A stretch of 64,000 nucleotides of DNA from Centrapalus pauciflorus. Taxonomy: Eukaryota; Streptophyta; Magnoliopsida; Asterales; Asteraceae. A model generated the notes under the pieces. It did no database searches. It was given only the letters and a program-made list of their open reading frames with translations, and was not told where the DNA came from. The stretch spans positions 493,638-557,637 of the forward strand of contig JAANYP010002035.1 in assembly GCA_020465985.1 (NCBI GenBank). Reading direction: 5' to 3'. This document shows positions 1 to 10,985 of the stretch, piece after piece; position 1 is the first letter of the stretch; each line of letters begins with the position of its first letter. The translations under genes and the position numbers were made by a program.

Positions 1-436
1 CGATCTATATAAATATAAACATTGAATATATATCATATCTCGAATGATGAATAATAATAGACTAATATTAATCACATTATTTATATAATGTTGAATATAT
101 ATGAACTACAATAGTAATCACATATCATGTGCAATATTGAATATATGATATATAATGTTATTTCAACAATGAATATTTTCAATTTCGTATATTGAATTTA
201 GATTTGGGTAACCTTTTTTTTCATGTAATTATTTTTCGAAAAAAAATATATTATGATAGGTTTTATTTTAAAGATTATAAAAGTATCGTTTTTAAGATAT
301 AATTTTTTTGATCCAAATGATAATCATATTAATGTTATTTTAATTTTAAAAATATGATATTTTTTGTATATTAATCTTTTTTGTTATTTATAATTTTTTT
401 TCTAAATTAATAAATTATTAATACCAATAATTTTTA
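1..436. other. AT-rich intergenic DNA, no gene seen
   Basis: The stretch is strongly AT-rich with short homopolymers and TATAT runs. I see no open frame of useful length and no recognisable repeat ends. Confidence 0.6.
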
Positions 437-745
437 CTAGTTCTACACTTGATCTGCTTAATTAAGATCATTAAATTAATCTAATCTATTGAATAGATTG
501 TTCTACAATTTTACACCAAATTTAGGTTCTATTATGATCGGATATACTATGATCGAATATATGTGTGTATATACACACGTATATTCGATCATAGTCTATC
601 CGATCATAGTAGAACTTAAATTTGATATAGAACTGTAAAAATATATATCCGATCATTGTGAAACATAAAGTTGGTGTAGAACTGTAGAAACAACTCCTTC
701 ATTGATTAGATTAAACCGTATATTTAATACCGAATCTACAGTTCT
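437..745. repeat. Foldback repeat with 88-bp palindrome
   Basis: An inverted repeat is centred near 571. Positions 527-614 form two 44-base arms with about three mismatches and essentially no loop; the core words are TATGATCGGATA and CTATGATCGAATAT. Weaker symmetry continues outward through AAATTTAGGTTCT and its partner AGAACTTAAATTT, and TAGAACTGTA-type words recur out to about 745. This looks like a non-coding foldback/MITE rather than a gene. I did not find a confident target-site duplication. Confidence 0.6.
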
Positions 746-949
746 AAACTAAATACAAGTTCTGCAATGATATTAACCAAATGGAATCTCTAAAGCTACG
801 TTTGGGAATATTTTTAAAAGGAATGAAACCTGTTAAATAAATGGAAAGTTGAAAGGAATAGAATGAAATTAATTTTCATTCATTGTTGTTTGGTTGACAG
901 AAATGGAATATAATGTAATTAAATTTCATTCATTGTTATTTTTCTGTTT

Positions 950-1222
950 AGTTTATAAAATGTAATGGGTAGGTGCACAGTAGGTGGGATAAGATTGTAT
1001 GGGTCAGGGTAGGGTTGGGTGGGGTATGGTTAGATAGGATAGGATATGTTATGTTAGGGTGGGTAAGATTAGGTAAAGGTAGGATGAGGTTAGTGGGGGC
1101 AGGTATGATTAAGTAGGGTAGGGTAATGTAAGGGCAGGGTGAGTAGGCGAAGCAGGGTATGGTTAGGTAGGATGATGTGGGTGGGTGAGGTAGAGTCGTT
1201 GGGGGAGGTAGTGTTGACGAGA
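950..1222 (+). repeat. G-rich, C-poor degenerate repeat tract
   Basis: About 270 bases are built from loose variants of GGGTAGG, GGTTAGG and AGGGTGGG, with almost no C on the plus strand. The units resemble telomere-like words (TTAGGG, TAGGG) but are too irregular to be a plant telomere array of TTTAGGG. Open frames on the minus strand here (proline/threonine/leucine rich) follow from the composition. The tract lies between blocks resembling a MITE (GTTTGGGAATATTTTT near 810, GGAATGAAATC near 1240). Confidence 0.6.
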
Positions 1223-1316
1223 ACAATGTATTATGGGAATGAAATCTAAATTCTTTACTTATTTGGTAAGAAAATAGATTCCAACTGATTAGAGAATTTT
1301 TTTTTTGTCAAAAAGA

Positions 1317-1720
1317 CACTGCAACAAATCACCCCTTTTGTGACGACAAAAGTCGTCCCGAAAAGCTCAAAAGGCGTCGCGAAAGGGTTTCATCATCAGT
1401 AGCTGCCGGCATGGTGGTGGTGGTGGATCGGAGAAGCGACGGCGACCGAGAGGAGCGTCGACCGGAGGGAGGCAGCGACTCAATCGGAGGGGCTCTGATG
1501 ATCTGAGAAGGAGATTAGCGCAGATGTATTTTTTGGGAGTTGGCTTTTGCGAGAAATGTAAAAAGGAGCAAATAGGGTTAAAAGGCCGGGGGAAAATAAC
1601 CCACTTTTTTTTCACGATTAGCGACGACATATCATCGCAAACAAGCGTATGTCGTCGCAAAAACCAGTTGTCGTCGCAGAAGATAAAATGTCGTCGTAAA
1701 AAACAAACTTTCTAGTAGTG
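1317..1720. mobile_element. Non-autonomous mini-CACTA transposon
   Basis: The 404-bp element starts CACTGCAACAAATCACC and ends TTTCTAGTAGTG, whose reverse complement is CACTACTAGAAA, a typical CACTA terminus. It is flanked by the 3-bp duplication AGA (1314-1316 and 1721-1723), the size expected for CACTA. Subterminal copies of GTCGTCGC or its complement sit at both ends (around 1341-1385 and 1621-1700), as CACTA transposases require. The interior (1380-1520) is GC-rich and has no transposase. Open frames on both strands are not convincing genes. Confidence 0.8.
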
Positions 1721-2016
1721 AGAATTCTCTTTCATTTTCCGTTATCTCTACACAGAAAAACTTTGTTTTACAGATAATCATAATATTGAAATGAAATGAA
1801 ATTGTACAACTTATTTTTACTAATGTCATATTGAATATTCAATAAATGTGAAAAAGTTAATCCTTCAATTAAAATAGTTTTTCTTTCAAAAGGATTCTTT
1901 AAAAAAGTATATTTTATTATATAAATCTTATTTGAGGTTTTAATGAGCTTTTATTATGTTTCATTCGTGTCTTTATTAAAAAAAAATTAGTTCACACACA
2001 CGCACACATAGTATAT
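1721..2016. other. Intergenic DNA, no gene seen
   Basis: AT-rich sequence ending in a short CA-rich microsatellite at about 1993-2010, immediately before a foldback element. Confidence 0.5.
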
Positions 2017-2372
2017 GGTTCGAGAGAGTACTACTAATTAATCATTATACAACGCATCAGAAGATATCACATTTAAAGAAACCTTTATTTTTTATTTCAT
2101 AAATATGTTTTAATCAACATTGTAAGATGATATGTAAATTTCACATACATTCACATCTCATAACTCTTTAAAAATGATGTGAATGTATACTTACATAAAT
2201 TTGCATATACGTGAACGTACATATATGCACTTAAAAACTGTTAATTTGTGTGAAATTTATATATTATCTTTGCAATCTAAATTAAAACATTTTTTATGAA
2301 TACAAAAAATTCAAAAAAATATTTTAAATAACGGTACTTTCTGGTGCGCTGCATTAGTGATACTCACTAAAA
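2017..2372. repeat. Foldback MITE, GGTTCGAGAGAGT family (copy A)
   Basis: The left end reads GGTTCGAGAGAGTACTACT then ACGCATCAGAAG; the right end carries CTTTCTGGTGCGCTGCAT and AGTGATACTCAC, which is the left end inverted. Between them are inverted blocks such as AAATTTCACATACATTCACA. The same architecture recurs at 2399-2805, 15633-15846 (half copy), 16229-16585 and 55613-55984, with a diverged relative at 8770-9180. No coding capacity. A CA/TA microsatellite directly precedes this copy. Confidence 0.65.
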
Positions 2373-2398
2373 ACATAAATATTTATATATGTAAATAT

Positions 2399-2805
2399 GG
2401 ATTGAGAAAGTAACACTCATTATGTAGCGTATCAGAAAGTATCACTTTCACAAAAAATTCAAAAATTTTAAAATATTTTGATTAACGTTATAAAAATGAT
2501 ATGTAAATTTCATATACATTTACATCGATCTTCTAACTCCTTAAAAATAATTTGAATATACACTTACATAATTTTGCAGACATGTGAACATACATTTATA
2601 TGATGCATGAAATCATACACCACATAAATGCACCGTTCACAGCACTTAAATTCACATCATTTTTCTAAAAGTTAGGAGATGTGAATGTATGTGAAATTTA
2701 CATATGATATTCGTAAAGTTAATTAAAAAAATTTTATGAAAAAAATTTTAAAAACTTTTTTTTAAGGGTTGTATATTCTGGTGCGTTGCATAATAACATG
2801 TTTTA
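2399..2805. repeat. Foldback MITE, GGTTCGAGAGAGT family (copy B)
   Basis: The left part contains GATTGAGAAAGTAACACTC, ATTATGTAGCGTATCAGAAA; the right part contains TATTCTGGTGCGTTGCATAA, the inverted counterpart. Internal inverted blocks with TTCACATACATTTACATC match copy A. It abuts the TATATATATACATATG tract at about 2804. Confidence 0.6.
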
Positions 2806-3070
2806 TATATATACATATGACTGTGAGTGATCCAGTGCAGCTCATATATATATACACACACATACATATATGACTGTGAGAGATCCCAGTGCAGCTAGCT
2901 GCATATAATCTGCAAGTAGCAGCCACTGCTGCTCATCTCCAGATCTCTGTTTCTCTAACACCCTCTTTTACCTGAACAAGCACTCATAAAGTTTAAAGTC
3001 TCTTCCATTAACAGAAAGCTTCTTCATCCTTTCCCAACCTCACTTTTATAATTAATTCCATTTCATCATC

Positions 3071-3117
<47 letters not shown>

Positions 3118-3300
3118 ATATTCACATATATAATACATCCAGTATATATTAATTAAGTAATTACTACACACACACACATATCCCTCATATGTAGATGCTA
3201 GGCTTGCATGCAGTCAAAAGCCTCATCCTGTCCACCCCATATCTTCATTCAATAACTTGCTGATAATTAAAAACATTAACTAGTTCCATTAAAAAGTAAA
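2806..3300. other. Microsatellite-rich DNA 3' of the SPL-like gene
   Basis: Contains a short tandem duplication (TATGACTGTGAG then GATCC(C)AGTGCAGCT near 2816 and again near 2870). A TCA/ATC microsatellite and CA and TA tracts follow. The 2890-3060 part is less AT-rich and could be transcribed, but no coding frame or structured RNA is recognised. Confidence 0.4.
3063..3118. repeat. (ATC)n microsatellite
   Basis: About 18 ATC/TCA units, interrupted once by CACC. Confidence 0.95.
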
Positions 3301-3516
3301 CAAACAACCCCTTAGAATTAATTAATACCAGTTCAATATTATCGTGTAATATTCGAGTGATCGAATGTGGTCAATTGGTGATTCACATTGTTTATATGAT
3401 ATATGTGTGGTAAAAGACATGAATATTAACACTATCTTCATGCTTTTTGTATGAAGTACCTATAGAAAATATAAGATCCAAATTAACCACCTTTTTTGCA
3501 TTTTATACATATATAC

Positions 3517-3519
<3 letters not shown>

Positions 3520-3560
<41 letters not shown>
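3520..3560. repeat. (TA)n microsatellite
   Basis: About 20 TA units in an unbroken run. Confidence 0.95.
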
Positions 3561-3564
<4 letters not shown>

Positions 3565-3590
3565 AGTTTTTATTTTTGTGTTACTTAAAT

Positions 3591-3990
3591 GATTAATATT
3601 GAAAAAACCTTACGAACTTTCATGAATGTATCGATTAAGTCACTGTACTTTTTTTCTAAGTGTTTAAGTCCCTAGACAATTTTTTTCTTATTCAAAACTA
3701 TATATTTGAGCTGTTTAGTAGGTTACAAACCGGTAAATGGTACAATGACCTAAACAAGAAAAAAAAGTCCAGTTACTTAATCGTGAAAATTGAAAAAGAA
3801 AGTTGGTTTTTTTTAAATAATAAACTATTCGAGTAACTAATTATTTTACCTGTTAAGCATGTAGCATGTTAAAAATATATAGTTTTGAATAAGACAAACT
3901 TTGTTTATGGACTTAAATACTCGAAAAAGAAGTTTAGTGACTTAATCGATAATTACATGAAAGTCCGTGCGGTTTTTTCAATATTAAACC
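3591..3990. mobile_element. Mutator-like foldback element (copy 1)
   Basis: About 110 bases at the left end (ATTAATATTGAAAAAACC, then CGATTAAGTCACT, GTTTAAGTCCCTA, ATTCAAAACTATATATTT) are repeated inverted at the right end. The interior has no open frame. The same termini bound the element at 7907-8223, which has a perfect 9-bp duplication. Here the flanks match only imperfectly, so this copy is older or its borders are blurred. Confidence 0.7.
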
Positions 3991-4171
3991 TTAATTAAAA
4001 TACTAATTTAAATAAATTGAAATTAAAAAAGTTGAAAATAACATGAAATAATATAAAGGATTTTTAGATTAAAGAAGTAATAAAAAAGCAAGTGATGGAA
4101 CCAATGGTTGGATCACATGCATTTGCATTACATACAAAAGTGAAAGACCAAAGTCTTAAATGACAGTCCAC

Positions 4172-5318
4172 TTAATATGAAAGTTTTAGAGACAAATCAA
4201 GAGATGAAACAGTTGCTTCTTCGCTACCAGTTATGGCTGTCACACATGATCCCTCACCCCCACGTAACCCTGTCATTCCTCCACCACCCCCGTTTCCACA
4301 CCATGTTGACGACGTTGTTGTGCTTCCTATTCCCATCAACTCATCCCCTCCGCCACTGTCACCGCCACCTTTCCCCGGGAAAAACTCATACTCCGTTAAC
4401 GCATTCCGGTGAACCGACGTAACTTCCGTCACCTATGATGTATCATAAGTTGTAAGAATGTAATCAAGTATAATTAAGATCGACTTTATGTGCATACGGT
4501 GCATGTAGATGAGTAGATCGATTGGATGTTCGATCTGGGGTTAAGTTTTTCTGTTAATTAATTACCTGTCCTGCACAGCGACGACTTCTACCGGCGTCGA
4601 TCATCTCGACGACGGCGTTGTTTCCGCAGAAATTACGAAAGCAGGCGTTACTTCCACCATTGATGCGTTTTTTCTGACGATCGGGAAATTCAATGAAAAG
4701 TTGTTTGAGAATGTACGTTAGGATCAAATTAACAAACGGATTTAGTTAAGTAGTTTAGAACTTTAGATGAATGATTACCTTGTGACAAACACCACAGCCA
4801 TCGGAAACACATTTGATGTAGTTTGGGATTGAAGAGAGCTCCTTCGAGTTCTCAAACCTGAATCCAACATTACTTGACCCGATCACAGACGGATCCAAGC
4901 CATAATGATCATTAGCGAACAGATTCTGTCCATGGATTCCAATCCCCTGAAACAACATCGCCGGAGTATGAGTATGAGTATGAGTAGGAGTAGGAGGACG
5001 AAACAGAACGGCGCCGTTTGAGACATGAGCAACGGACGACGTCGTAAAAGGAGCAGATGGATTGATCAAGGAATTAGGGAGAGGAAGAGGAAGAGAATGG
5101 AGCGAGGGTACTTCAGTCATTTTCTTCGACCTTTCTTGTAACCGACGAAGCCTTTCGAGCTGTTCAACACCCATACCTCTCTGAGGCTGCTTGTTCTTCT
5201 TCTGAGTCAACTCGCTCCCTTTGGACTTCCTCCTCCCTCCTCCTCCACCGCCATTAACATTCTGCTTCGCTCCACCATTTTCACCAAGGTTCATCTCCAT
5301 CACCATTGAAGTTGTCAT
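4172..5318 (-). CDS. SPL: SPOROCYTELESS/NOZZLE-like transcriptional adaptor repressor
   Basis: Three exons in one frame: 5318-4779, 4673-4566 and 4432-4172, joined at CACAAG|GTAATC, GTCAG|AAAAAA, GGACAG|GTAATT and CATAG|GTG; product 302 aa (Arabidopsis SPL/NZZ is about 314). Residues 28-70 hold a basic stretch (RRKSKG, KKNKQPQRG) followed by GMGVEQLERLRRLQE, the family's SPL motif. ELSSIPNYIK and a CGVCHK-KKRINGG junction follow across exons 1-2; exon 3 has LTEYEFFPGK and ends with the EAR repressor motif LDLSLKL plus SY. Family members are nuclear; the EAR motif recruits TOPLESS-type co-repressors, and NOZZLE is needed to start sporogenesis and ovule patterning. Function here is inferred from these motifs. 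The ATG at 5316-5318 follows a CT-rich leader. Related SPEAR/TIE genes share the first and last motifs, but the EYEFFPGK block favours SPL/NZZ. Confidence 0.88.
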
Positions 5319-5502
5319 GTCTCTCTCTCTCTCGCTCTGTGTACAGATCGAAACAGATGAAGAAGAAGAAGAAGATCGGATATTATAGTGAGAGAATTAA
5401 AGAAAAAGCAGTTGAAATTGTAGAGAGAAAGTGAGATAGTGTGTGTGTGTGTGTGTTTTGGGTTCTGGTTTCTACAGTAAAAAACCTGAGCAAAACCACA
5501 GA

Positions 5503-5513
5503 CCATATATAGG
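5503..5513 (-). promoter_or_regulatory. TATA box of the SPL-like gene
   Basis: CCTATATATGG on the minus strand lies about 190 bases before the ATG. It also resembles a CArG box but has seven, not six, A/T bases between CC and GG. The intervening leader (5319-5480) is rich in CT, CTT and CA repeats, typical of plant 5' untranslated regions. Confidence 0.6.
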
Positions 5514-5519
5514 AAAAAC

Positions 5520-5744
5520 AGTTTTGTTATTGCCAGGCAATACTTACTAATTCCAGATTACCATCATCTTGTCTTTACTAGTAAAAGGACGGTCAGGTGT
5601 GTGGAAATAGCAAAATTGAAGCAATTCAGGGTTTTAATTCCAAACTTATTACAAAAAAACAAATGTACCGCTTGTCTCCTTCTCTCCACAAAATAAATAT
5701 TAAATACCCCACAAATTACGTAAAAATAAATTTAATGCATGGCG
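5520..5744. other. Upstream region of the SPL-like gene
   Basis: AT-rich sequence with no clear element beyond the TATA box. The promoter space is short: a foldback repeat begins within about 430 bases of the start codon. Confidence 0.4.
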
Positions 5745-6055
5745 ACACCAAATAGCTATATATTTTTGAAATTATACATATTTACGTAGTGTATTTTTAT
5801 TTGTGTACGTTTATGTGATGCGTTTTTTAAAGTGTTTCAATTAGGTATTTGAATGACCTGATAACCGTATGTTATCATGTTTAGTCAAACTTTTTTTGTA
5901 CACGTTTGGTAGTCAAACTTTTAAAAGTGTTTTAATTAGGTATTTGACCGACCTAATTTAACCGGTCAATAAGTCACCCAATTACCTAATTGAAACACTT
6001 TTAAAATTACACTACATAAATGTGAAAAACAAAGTACACTACATAAATGTGTACA
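5745..6055. repeat. Foldback element, CACCAAATAGCTAT family
   Basis: The left part has ACCAAATAGCTATATA, AGTGTTTCAATTAGGTA and GTCAAACTTTTTTTGT; the right part has the inverted words ATTACCTAATTGAAACACTT and ACACTACATAAATGTG. The same words, in the same order, make up elements at 17708-18258 and 21108-21483. No coding capacity. Confidence 0.6.
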
Positions 6056-6275
6056 CTTTATCTACCGATTTGTGCATTTAATGTTTAAATTTAGGCATTT
6101 ATTGTATAATTTAATGAATTTAAATTTTAAAGGTAATTTAAATGTTAGATTATGCTATTTATTAATATTGAATACTAATAATGATTTAATATATAAATTT
6201 AATCTTTAAATTTATGCATTTTAAAGTGGTTCTCACAAAACGAGGGAATCTTACAGGAGCCCAGCCCCAAATATA
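6056..6275. repeat. Half copy of GGTAAGAACC-type element
   Basis: The words TTTATGCATTTTAAAGTGGTT and CTCACAAAACGAGGGAATCTT match the right half of the complete element at 21568-21963. The left terminus is missing, so this is a truncated copy. Confidence 0.5.
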
Positions 6276-6779
6276 TGCATACACACACCCCATAATAACT
6301 AATGTACATTTCTAGTAATATTTTTCACAAGTTAAGACATGTTTTGAAGTACAATTAAAAGGTAAAAAAGAAATACAATAAATTACATTAGACAAATAAA
6401 AAAAGACACACACACATAGATAGTAATGTTTATTAGATTCTAATTGTATCCTTAATAATTATGTCATAAAAATATTGTCTCTTTGAAAGTATTTAATAAT
6501 TAATTAAGAACAAATTTGTTAATTTGTTAACTAAAAGCATGTAATTAATTATTATGCACTTTTAAATTTTTATGTAGACAGATAATTAATTTGGGATGAA
6601 AACAAGTTAAACATAACACCCAACCTTTTCAGTAATATAATTAAATGTATATGACATTAAATGCATTTTTTTTACATGGAACTGAATTAATTTGCTAGTT
6701 GACTGACAAAATATATACTTGAAATGAATATCATATTTGGTGGATCCAATTTTTATTATTATTTTATATACTTATATAA

Positions 6780-6811
<32 letters not shown>

Positions 6812-7897
6812 TTAAAAAATGAGAATCAAATTCGACATATATAGCTCTATTGGCTCACATACTTGCTATTTTTTATTATTTTATTATTGAATTTAAGTCT
6901 CAATAAGTCAATAGTATATTATTATATTTATATTTATATATATAATTAAAAGATATCAATATCGATATAATCTAAATGTAAATACAATCTCATCTTATTT
7001 ACTATATATATTGTTTATTAAATAATGTTTTATATAATTATAATTTAATTAAAATATATTAAACTAATTACAAATTATACAAACGATATTAAATGTTTAA
7101 AAATTAAAATAATATAATATTAATAAAAACGTATTTCACAATATTTTGTTTATTATGATAAGATTTATAAATTAAAGTAGATGTTACTCTTATATATCTA
7201 TAACTACATTATTGACCCAAGTATCACTTAGATACTCATAATAAAAACTATTAACATAAGACACGTATAAAATATGTTTTAGATACAACATATTATCTTT
7301 TTAGATTGAAAGAAATTCATAGAAATTGTATTAATATAACATATATTTTAATTTTAAAAATAGATTTTGTAAAACAAAATCAAGATAATAAAAGAAACCA
7401 AATTAAAATAATTAAGGAAATCAATATACACAATTTTTAATAATATTCTTTTTTACATTAAAAATTACAATTTTATAAATTAATAATAAATTCCAATATC
7501 AACTGGGAGCGTCAAATGGGAGGCTAGTTAACCGATAAATGGACAACTATTTTTATTAGAAGTTATAGATAGATATAGATTATTATTATTAATTTTTTTA
7601 CTGTATATTTAAAAATTTACATTTATTCATCTAACTTTTAGATTACCATTAGGAATAACAAAAAATAAATTTTGTGATAGATTCGTAATGTTTTAATGAT
7701 ATACGACGAATGTTTTTTTTAAATAAAATCTTTTATGACAAGTTCTTAATTATTGACTTATGTTTAATTAATAGCTTTTTATACAAAACTGGTTATTTAT
7801 TTAATTTTATTAGATATGTGATATGTCTAACTTTGTCGATTAAATTGCTTTGACTTGACCAACTTTTAGGATAATAATAAGTATAGAACTTTTTATG
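6276..7897. other. AT-rich intergenic DNA
   Basis: More than 1.6 kb of very AT-rich DNA with no gene. It includes an (ATT)n microsatellite at about 6779-6811. Confidence 0.6.
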
Positions 7898-7906
7898 AAT
7901 AATATA

Positions 7907-8223
7907 GGGTTAATATTGAAAAAACCTTATAAATTTTTCTCATTTTCACGATTAAGTTCCTAAACTTTTTTTTCGATTGTTTAAGTCCCTAAACTATTTT
8001 TGTATTATTCAAAAGTATGTATTTTTGACCAGCTACCGGATTAGTAGGTAAAACACACCCAATAAAACAAAATGTTTAGAGACTTAATCGCTAAAACATG
8101 TAAAGATAGTGGGTTTTATGAATAATACAAAAATAGTTAAGAGACTTAAACAATCAGAAAAAAAGTTTAGGGACTTAATCGCAAAACTAAGAAAAGTTTA
8201 TGGGGTTTTTTCGATATCAACCC
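7907..8223. mobile_element. Mutator-like MITE with 9-bp target duplication
   Basis: The 317-bp element begins GGGTTAATATTGAAAAAACC and ends GGGGTTTTTTCGATATCAACCC, giving inverted ends of about 130 bases with blocks CGATTAAGTTCCTAAAC and GTTTAAGTCCCTAAACTA. It is flanked by the identical 9-mer AATAATATA (7898-7906 and 8224-8232), the duplication size of Mutator-like elements. No open frame. Same family as 3591-3990. Confidence 0.88.
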
Positions 8224-8290
8224 AATAATATATGGTATAATACTTTGAATTTGAAATTATATATTATTTATTATTATTTTATTATTATTA

Positions 8291-8545
8291 CTAGTTTATG
8301 ACCCCACGTATTACGTGGTTATTTTTAATTAAATTTACTTATATAAAATGTATATAAGTATAAATAAAAACATACAAAATTAATAATTGTGTTCATCTTT
8401 TATTATTTATAGATTAAAATAAAGTATATTTATCTTTTTTAAAAATAATAAATTGTATTTATCATTTTTTTATAATAATAAATTGTAATTATCTTTTTTG
8501 GTGAAACGTAAAGGTGGCATGTGACATTTGATGTTTTCCTTTATT
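8291..8545 (-). mobile_element. Short Helitron relic
   Basis: On the minus strand the 3' end reads CCACGTAATACGTGG, then GTCATAAACTAG followed by T: a stem-loop and CTAG terminus, the hallmark of Helitrons. The 5' side (8500-8545) has TATAATAAAGGAAAACATC and GTCACATGCCACC, matching 5' ends of other Helitrons here, but the first TC is degenerate. No genes. Confidence 0.65.
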
Positions 8546-8769
8546 ATACTTAATAATAATAATTTCCACCACTAATTCAAATTTTTTACATTTGAATTTA
8601 ATTATGATTATTATGAATGATAATGAGAGATGCTTATTTTAGGTAAACATTAATTTATGTTACAAAATCTAAATAATTAAGAAAAAACAAAATCAAAATT
8701 GAATGTAATTAAGGTAAGCTGTTAAATTTGAAAAAAGATGTGGGAAAATATTTTTTTTTTTTGCATTAT
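8546..8769. other. AT-rich intergenic DNA
   Basis: No gene or clear repeat end. TAGGTAAACATTAATTTA and a GAAAAA(A)CAAAATCAAAATTGAATGTAA-like stretch recur near 9780-9860 inside another Helitron relic, so this is probably Helitron-derived. Confidence 0.4.
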
Positions 8770-9180
8770 GGAAAGGAGAATCAGGTTCATCAGCGTACCT
8801 ATGAGATTCCAGCATACCCTAATGTGAATGATCATTCACATATATTTTTTTCTGAATAGACATGTATAAGACAACATTATAATACTTTTTTTCAAAAAGA
8901 GCAACATCATAAATCTTGTGAATGATAAAAAAAGATCATGTGAATGGTCATTCACACCATTCACATTATGTGAAATGACCATTCACATGGATGACCATTC
9001 ACATAAATATGCATTGAGCATTCACATAAGTTTTAAGGACACAGAAAGTGTGAATGTATGTGAAATTCATATATCATGTGTATAACATTAATTTAAACAT
9101 GGTTATGAGAAAAAAAATTAAAAAAAGGTTTTTTAAGGTTGGTACCTTCGGGTGCACTTGATTTCAAGATGTACTTTTTT
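8770..9180. repeat. Diverged foldback repeat with GTGAATG words
   Basis: Repeated TGTGAATG/CATTCACA words in both orientations (8820-9060) and a right end with TTAAGGTTGGTACCTTCGGGTG resemble the GGTTCGAGAGAGT foldback family. Both ends are diverged. Confidence 0.45.
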
Positions 9181-9235
9181 GAACCTAACTCATGGAAATG
9201 ATATATGATATTAATTTTTTTGCTTTATTATAATA

Positions 9236-9976
9236 TAGGTTTGAGACTCATGTATTACATGGGTTGATGTAGAAAATACATAAGTTTTTTATATTTTAAT
9301 AAATTATTATAAAATTTATACATAATTAAAATAAAAAAATTGAAAGCTAGTTAGTTTATAGATAAAAAAAATACCTAGTTGCTTGGTATTACATAAAAAA
9401 CATTATTATATTATATCATTAAAAAAAGATAATGTGTGCTTGCAAAAGAATTTTTCTTTTAATTTTTATTAACTTCAAATATGAAATATCAATGTAAGAA
9501 ACAAAAAACTTCCATTACGTAAATTTGTATATATATTTTGATAATTATAAAATATAAAAATGGAATATCTGAAAATAAATAATCAAAACTTATCATATTT
9601 ACAATTGAAGTTTCATAATGTAATTCTTAACTTTTGTTATTTAAGTTAAATTTTAAATTTTGTTAGCAAAATAATTAACTCAACGTTTTACTTTATTTAC
9701 TACACTTCTACATTTAGATCCAAAAATTTACATTTGAACTTAACTATGATCATTAAGGATAATAATGATACATATTTATTTTAGGTAAACATTAATTTAA
9801 TATGTTGCAAATCTAATTTGATATTAATTCATTAATGAGAAAAAATCAAAATCAAAATTTAATGTAATAAAGTTAATGTATTAAATTAGGAAAAAGAGGC
9901 GGGAAAATGAAATTTTTGTGCGTTGTGGAATCGACACGTGACATAATTTGTTTTGGTTTATTATAATATATATAGA
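9236..9976 (-). mobile_element. Helitron relic, minus orientation
   Basis: The minus-strand 5' end (9976 down) reads TCTATATATATTATAATAAACC and then GTCACGTGTCGATTCC, a plant Helitron start, preceded by A. The other end carries the stem-loop CCCATGTAATACATGAGT, but the terminal CTAG has become CTAT. Length about 740 bp; no helicase. A second TATAATAAAGCA word abuts it at about 9222-9237, suggesting another Helitron end in tandem. Confidence 0.6.
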
Positions 9977-10985
9977 TCATTGTTAAAATATAAAAGTTAT
10001 AAAATACTAACATAAAACTAGATGTTTGATAGTCTATTAACATTGTTTATTATTATTTTTAAAAGATTAATCATTATTAACACCAACTGAAAACAAAAGT
10101 CACTAATACAAGTTATCATCAGGAAACTATACCGGAAAAAACAATAACCTTTTCGCCAAGTAAAATTATCAGCTGATAAAAATTGAAACAAATTCACGAC
10201 TAATTATACTCAAGGAAAAAGCAATATATTGAAGAGCATTTAAGACTGCTTTGATCAATATGTTTCTTTCGTCAATCAAAAGCACTTACCTTTCATTAGA
10301 ACAGATGATAAGAAAATTTTAATTTCAAATAATAGAACTTATTTTATTTTTGAATTTTTCAAAATAAATGTATAATTCTAGTTTAAGTATTATTCTTAAT
10401 TTTTTTATATTTATCATCATAAAAATTAGTTGCAGACAATCCTTTTATTTTTAAAACAAGATTTATAAATCATTAAAATATTTCATAATCACATATTTTT
10501 AATGTTAAAAATTACCTATGACTTATTAAAACTTACTAGAATTCATTAAGATAATATTTATTTTATTATTCATAATAATAATCTAAAAGTTAAGAGTAAA
10601 ATCGAAAATTTCAAAATAGTAAAAAAAAAAAAAAAAAGAATAATAATGCTACATATACCAAGGTTTCCCCTCAATTCCTGTTTGTCTTGGTTCCTAAAAC
10701 TTTTAATCATATAGAAGATCCCTAAAAATAATATTGTAACACTTTCGATACCTCAAATAACTTTCATCAAATTTTAAAGTTAACCCCTTTAAATTCATTG
10801 GTGTTTTTATCAAATTGCACTATGAGGAACCATTTGAGTAAAAAGGTATTTGGATTTGGATATGAAAAAGTGTTAGTAAAGTTTTGATAACAAATAATCA
10901 CATAATAGTTGTAATAAAAAGTATTGATGAAGATTTAATACCTGGTTTAGCTTTTGCTGTTTGATATCACAATTATCAAATAATC
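9977..10985. other. AT-rich intergenic DNA
   Basis: No gene recognised. Includes a poly(A) run at about 10620-10638. Confidence 0.5.

Noticed and set aside
950..1222. Interstitial telomere
   Set aside because: The plant repeat TTTAGGG is not arrayed; the units are too irregular.
3215..3240. CATCCTGTCCACC resembling part of miR394
   Set aside because: Only about 11 consecutive bases match and no precursor hairpin is evident.
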